Shown piece after piece: positions 6,532 through 9,419 of a DNA stretch of 9,419 nucleotides (its first letter is position 1; every line of letters starts with the position of its first letter). The stretch lies in NCBI GenBank assembly GCA_018899795.1, contig JAHIHJ010000230.1, positions 1 to 9,419 of the forward strand, in the 5' to 3' direction. The notes beneath the pieces are model-generated. The model did not search any database. It saw only the letters and a program-made list of their open reading frames with translations, and was not told where the DNA came from. Position numbers and translations under genes: made by a program. The DNA is from Methanobacteriota archaeon. Its GTDB lineage: Archaea; Halobacteriota; Methanosarcinia; Methanosarcinales; Methanoperedenaceae.

Positions 6532-7059
6532 ATGAAACGCCTTGCAGATGCCCTGAAAGATTGCGGAGCCATAAAATCCGGAGATTTCACGCTTGCTTCA
6601 GGTAAGAAAAGCAAGTATTACGTGGATATCAAAAAAGCCAGCTCAAATCCAGAATTATTGAAATTGATAGCCTCCAGGGTTTCAGAAATAATGAACCTCC
6701 ATTCCATCAAGCCGGATTACATTGGCGGAGTTGCCCTTGGGGGCGTACCGATCGCAGTATCTGTCTCGCTTGAGACCGGATTGCCCCTTTTGATGATCAG
6801 AAAAGAGGCAAAAGATTACGGCACAAAAGGACAGATAGTAGGTGATATCTCACCTGGCAGGGAAGTGCTGCTGGTGGAGGATGTCACTACCACTGGCGGG
6901 TCTGTGATAAAAGCCATACAAGTATTAAGGAATGAAGGGCTTGTAATTCATCGCGTTATAACTGTGGTAGACCGCGAAGAAGGGGCTTCAGGAACTCTGG
7001 CATCCGCTGATGTTGAATTAATACCCCTTGTCCGGATCAGTCAATTGCTTGAAAAATAA
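6532..7059 (+). CDS. pyrE: orotate phosphoribosyltransferase
   Basis: Converts orotate and PRPP to orotidine 5'-monophosphate in de novo UMP synthesis; cytosolic. At 175 residues it is the compact archaeal form. FTLASGKKSKYYVD (19-32) is the typical OPRT N-terminal block. RKEAKDYGTKGQIVG (90-104) is the mobile catalytic loop, with the lysines expected to contact PRPP, and LLVEDVTTTGGS (113-124) is the PRPP-binding motif. The start codon directly abuts the carS stop (TAGATG), with an AAGGAG ribosome site inside the end of carS, so translation is probably coupled. The stop codon sits in an A-rich run that doubles as the terminator of the opposing operon. No clear terminator for pyrE itself is seen on the plus strand. 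Confidence 0.97.
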   Translation: MKRLADALKDCGAIKSGDFTLASGKKSKYYVDIKKASSNPELLKLIASRVSEIMNLHSIKPDYIGGVALGGVPIAVSVSLETGLPLLMIRKEAKDYGTKGQIVGDISPGREVLLVEDVTTTGGSVIKAIQVLRNEGLVIHRVITVVDREEGASGTLASADVELIPLVRISQLLEK

Positions 7060-7067
7060 AAAAAAAA
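7058..7067 (-). terminator. T10 terminator of the amidohydrolase-Usp-CBS operon
   Basis: Two bases after the TGA stop of the CBS gene, the minus strand carries ten T residues in a row, followed by ATTTTTC. No GC hairpin is needed for archaeal U-tract termination. The tract overlaps the last two bases of the pyrE stop codon on the other strand, so the two convergent operons share this site. Confidence 0.7.
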
Positions 7068-7069
7068 GA

Positions 7070-7930
7070 TCAGACGATCGCTTTTAGCAGGTCTTTATCG
7101 CGAAGAAGACCAATGAGCATCCTTGAGCTTGTTATTACAGGGATCTGGTCTAACCTCTTACGCCTCATTTTCTTGGCGCATTCGCTCACCTGGGAACTCA
7201 GCACTGCAGTCTCAGGCTCACCCTTGAACTTTATTATATTTTTAACCGGGTAATTTGGCAGGTTGATCTTTGAGACACTGTAATAAAGGCTCATCGTATC
7301 GCGGAGGGATTCCCATGTCCATGCATCGTCATCTGACCCGGAAGACATATTGGACACTTCTGTGCGATCCTCAATAATACTTGCACCTATCAGGTCCTTA
7401 TCTGCTGCCACACCCACCAGAGCCATGGACGAATCCAGTATGGGAACTGCCTTTACATCAGCAAGCTCCATAATAGCTCCCACTACATTCATAGGGGTTT
7501 CGCTCCAGACAGAGACCACATTGTTCCCGACATAATCGCCTATGGGGGATGTAATATTCATTTTTCCTATCGCGCCTACTATATCCGCGATGGTCAAAAT
7601 ACCCGAAAGCTTGCCATTCTCAACAACTGGAAGACGTCTAATATTGTTATCCAGGATCAAACGGGCAGCTTCGGCTATTGATCTATCAGGCGAGATGGTA
7701 ATTGGGTTCCTTGTCATTATCAACGCTATTTGCTCTTCTTCAGGATTCTTCAGCAAATCCGTCCTCGTAACGATACCAAGCAGTTCTCCATTTTTAACTA
7801 TGGGAACTCCTGAAATATGCTTCGTTTTCAATATTTCAAGGACTTCATCCCTTGAACCAGGCAGTGAGGAAGATGCAACCTCTCTTATCATCACGTCTTC
7901 AACACATATTTCTTCTGGCGAATCTACCAT
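7070..7930 (-). CDS. four-CBS-domain regulatory protein
   Basis: A 286-residue soluble protein made almost wholly of CBS domains, with no attached enzyme domain. Four repeats can be traced at about 10-62, 70-122, 130-186 and 228-285, each with a V/IPIV/RLPVV-type strand and a G-(I/V/L)-(V/L) turn followed by a (D/K)DLL or ADIV helix. Between repeats 3 and 4 lies a serine/aspartate-rich linker (about 192-203) and a helical insert. CBS pairs usually bind AMP, ATP, S-adenosylmethionine or related adenosyl ligands, so a sensory role is likely; the ligand and target are unknown. I place the start at the ATG at 7930, preceded by AGGAGA at six bases, and not at an upstream in-frame GTG (7957), which would overlap the Usp gene by 14 bases. 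It is the last gene of its operon. Confidence 0.88.
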   Translation of the reverse strand: MVDSPEEICVEDVMIREVASSSLPGSRDEVLEILKTKHISGVPIVKNGELLGIVTRTDLLKNPEEEQIALIMTRNPITISPDRSIAEAARLILDNNIRRLPVVENGKLSGILTIADIVGAIGKMNITSPIGDYVGNNVVSVWSETPMNVVGAIMELADVKAVPILDSSMALVGVAADKDLIGASIIEDRTEVSNMSSGSDDDAWTWESLRDTMSLYYSVSKINLPNYPVKNIIKFKGEPETAVLSSQVSECAKKMRRKRLDQIPVITSSRMLIGLLRDKDLLKAIV

Positions 7931-7936
7931 TTTTTG

Positions 7937-7942
7937 TCTCCT
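7937..7942 (-). promoter_or_regulatory. ribosome binding site fixing the CBS protein start
   Basis: AGGAGA on the minus strand, six bases before the ATG at 7930. It begins two bases beyond the Usp stop codon. It decides between this ATG and the longer GTG reading at 7957, which has no comparable site. Confidence 0.75.
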
Positions 7943-7943
7943 T

Positions 7944-8390
7944 TTATTTTTTTCCACGCACTATAAGAACAGGTATTTTGGAAGCACGCACAACTTTTTC
8001 TGCAACACTTCCGAGCAGGAATCGGTCAAGACCGCTTTTTCCCAGTGTACCCATTACGATAATGTTCATAGAATTCTTTTCTGCGTATTTTATTATTTCC
8101 TCTGCAGGATGTCCTTCCACTGTAAGTTTTTCTACAGTAAGTCCTTCTGCCTCAGCTTTCTCTGCTGCGTATCTGGTAGCTTCATCGCCTTCCTTTTTGA
8201 GAAGTTCATACATGCTTTCCCATGCTGCATCCATGGGTATCGAAGCAAAAGCTGCCGTATCTATCACATATAACACATGCAGTTCTGCCTGCGTGTTCTT
8301 TGCCAGTTCCAATCCATAATCTATCGAGTTCTTCGTATACTCTGACCCATCTGTTGCAATCAATATTTTCTTATACAATTTGCTTGCCAT
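7944..8390 (-). CDS. universal stress protein, UspA family (ATP-binding type)
   Basis: A 148-residue single-domain Usp, expected to dimerise in the cytosol. ILIATDGSEYT (9-19) is the first strand and nucleotide loop, with D14 expected to contact adenine or ribose. The ATP-binding signature G-x2-G-x9-G-S is complete: G114, G117, G127, S128 in the block GTLGKSG...GSVA. The conserved end VLIVRGKK follows. Thus it belongs to the ATP-binding class, like MJ0577, and not the non-binding UspA class. The start ATG at 8390 has AAAGGAGA about six bases upstream. It lies between the amidohydrolase gene (18 bp upstream) and the CBS gene (13 bp to its chosen start), so the three are probably cotranscribed. 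Its exact role is unknown; members modulate stress or act as nucleotide switches. Confidence 0.95.
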   Translation of the reverse strand: MASKLYKKILIATDGSEYTKNSIDYGLELAKNTQAELHVLYVIDTAAFASIPMDAAWESMYELLKKEGDEATRYAAEKAEAEGLTVEKLTVEGHPAEEIIKYAEKNSMNIIVMGTLGKSGLDRFLLGSVAEKVVRASKIPVLIVRGKK

Positions 8391-8408
8391 AACCTATCTC
8401 CTTTTCTT

Positions 8409-9419
8409 TTAGATTATCCTGATAATATCATCCGGTCTTGCACGTCTCACAAGGCTGCCTAATGGATCCCTTATACCATGCATATTGTCTGACTGTTTAT
8501 TTAAAATCATCAGTCTTGCCTTTTTCCCCGTTTTTATGGAGCCCAGTTCTTTATCTATACCAGCTATTTTTGCTCCATTTAGTGTGCACAGTTTAAATAC
8601 TTGTCTGTCATCGTAAAGAGCCGTCTTGGCGAGAAATTCCATCTCGGAGAACATATTGACCGAATTCAGCATCACGTTGTCAGTGCCCGCCGCGACAACT
8701 ATGCCTTCATCCAGCATTTTTTTTATGGGCGGAAGCCCCGACCCTGTAATGAAATTCGAACGAAGGCAGACCACGACAGGGATATGCGCTTCTTTGATCA
8801 ATTTAATCTCTTTTTTTTCCGCATGGATCAGATGTATCAAAAGATCGGGTTCAAGTGCGATAGCAGGCAGGATGTCAGATGTATCTCTTTCTCCTGCATG
8901 GATGGCAAACTTTTTCCCTTTATTTTTTGTTTTTTTGACGATTTCCTGTATTAAGCCGATCTCAAGGTCACTGGTGCTGCTAAGACCAGTCCCTTCGCAG
9001 GAATCAAGATAACTCATGTCATTGTCCAGAGGTCTGCCAAAAGCCTTTGATTCGATGTTGAGACCGTTCGAAGCCTCATTGAGCGCTTTTACCCCTGCAG
9101 CCCCGCCCTCACGAAAATCCATAAAGGCGCAGGTGCCTGTTCTTATCATGTCATGTATAGTGGCTTTCATCGAGGCGACAAGGTCTATATATGAAGTCGC
9201 TGCAAGAACCCTGTGTTTCAGCCCGTGGGGAGGCTGGACAAGTTCAGCCAGTGGAAGGTAAGGTGGGTCTTTTATCACGGAGTCGCCTATGTGCGTGTGA
9301 GCGTTCACGAAGCATGGGGCGATTATGGTGTCTGCGTTGATCTTTTTTTCTTCGATGTCTTTTATTATGCCGTCTTCTATGGTGATGATGCCGTCTATGG
9401 GTTCGAAGTCGTCGCCAAA
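8409..9419 (-). CDS. metal-dependent amidohydrolase (COG0402-like), N-terminus beyond window edge
   Basis: The frame is open from the right edge to the TAA at 8409-8411; 336 residues are visible and only the first part of the N-terminal beta-sandwich is lost. A GTG at 9308 within VNAHTHIGD is not the start, because coding continues upstream as far as the edge. Metal ligands of the amidohydrolase superfamily are present: HTH in VNAHTHIGD (H41 and H43 of the visible part), H174 in IHAGE, H199 in LIHAE and D247 in AGTDN. The C-terminal strands (GSIKTGKKARLMIL, 293-306) are typical of cytosine deaminase, chlorohydrolase and 5'-deoxyadenosine deaminase relatives. CLRSNFITGSGLPP (218-231) resembles the pattern of deaminating members. 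The substrate is unknown; a nucleoside or base deaminase is a reasonable guess. First visible gene of the operon with usp and the CBS gene. Confidence 0.9.
   Translation of the reverse strand, partial: FGDDFEPIDGIITIEDGIIKDIEEKKINADTIIAPCFVNAHTHIGDSVIKDPPYLPLAELVQPPHGLKHRVLAATSYIDLVASMKATIHDMIRTGTCAFMDFREGGAAGVKALNEASNGLNIESKAFGRPLDNDMSYLDSCEGTGLSSTSDLEIGLIQEIVKKTKNKGKKFAIHAGERDTSDILPAIALEPDLLIHLIHAEKKEIKLIKEAHIPVVVCLRSNFITGSGLPPIKKMLDEGIVVAAGTDNVMLNSVNMFSEMEFLAKTALYDDRQVFKLCTLNGAKIAGIDKELGSIKTGKKARLMILNKQSDNMHGIRDPLGSLVRRARPDDIIRII

Noticed and set aside
6027..6614. 195-codon open frame on the minus strand
   Set aside because: It is antisense to carS and the start of pyrE, both of which are well supported.
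7931..7957. GTG start extending the CBS protein by nine residues
   Set aside because: It would overlap the Usp gene, has no ribosome site, and the extension itself encodes the AGGAGA used by the ATG at 7930.
7542..8273. 243-codon open frame on the plus strand spanning two genes
   Set aside because: It runs antisense across the CBS and Usp genes and their junction; its protein is serine/phenylalanine-rich with no domain, as expected of a shadow frame.
9306..9308. GTG as start of the amidohydrolase
   Set aside because: It sits inside the metal-binding HxH motif and the same frame continues upstream with typical beta-sandwich sequence to the window edge, so the gene is cut by the edge.

Overview
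The window reads as euryarchaeal chromosome, most likely from a methanogen or ANME-type relative in the Methanosarcinales/Methanoperedens neighbourhood. The lineage is inferred from gene content and not proven. The diagnostic genes are a CDP-archaeol synthase (CarS, archaeal lipids), an archaeal-type secF-secD pair in that order, an archaeal DacZ-like diadenylate cyclase, a tRNA-Thr without encoded CCA, TATA-like elements 25-40 bp upstream of starts, and T-tract transcription ends. Gene density is very high. The only non-coding stretch above 100 bp is the divergent secF/dCMP deaminase promoter region, and no stretch above 300 bp lacks a gene.

Layout. Positions 1-1116 (minus): a DUF1015-family protein cut by the left edge. 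1200-1961 (minus): a DacZ-type diadenylate cyclase whose 5' end looks frameshifted. 2023-2538 (minus): a small nitroreductase. 2574-2647 (minus): tRNA-Thr(UGU). 2648-2670: a GAAA-loop hairpin with a U tract touching the tRNA 5' end. 2702-5391 (minus): secF-secD, overlapping by ATGA. A divergent promoter region follows. 5504-7059 (plus): dCMP deaminase, carS and pyrE in a tight operon. Convergent to it on the minus strand is an operon of a metal-dependent amidohydrolase (cut by the right edge), a universal stress protein and a four-CBS-domain protein (9419 down to 7070), ending in a T10 tract that overlaps the pyrE stop codon.

How the genes work together. The plus-strand operon joins pyrimidine supply (OPRT makes OMP, dCMP deaminase makes dUMP) with CarS, the CTP-consuming step of archaeal lipid synthesis. 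SecF and SecD are membrane partners of the Sec translocon. The amidohydrolase-Usp-CBS operon pairs an enzyme of unknown substrate with two families that typically bind adenine nucleotides, which suggests energy or stress sensing. DacZ makes c-di-AMP, a signal that controls osmotic balance in other archaea. DUF1015 is uncharacterised.

I see no CRISPR array, mobile element, prophage, toxin-antitoxin or defence system. Most of the region is conserved housekeeping sequence. The points most worth a second look are the probable frameshift at the DacZ start together with its altered catalytic motifs, the DUF1015-DacZ pairing, the packed secD/hairpin/tRNA/nitroreductase junction, and the amidohydrolase-Usp-CBS operon.
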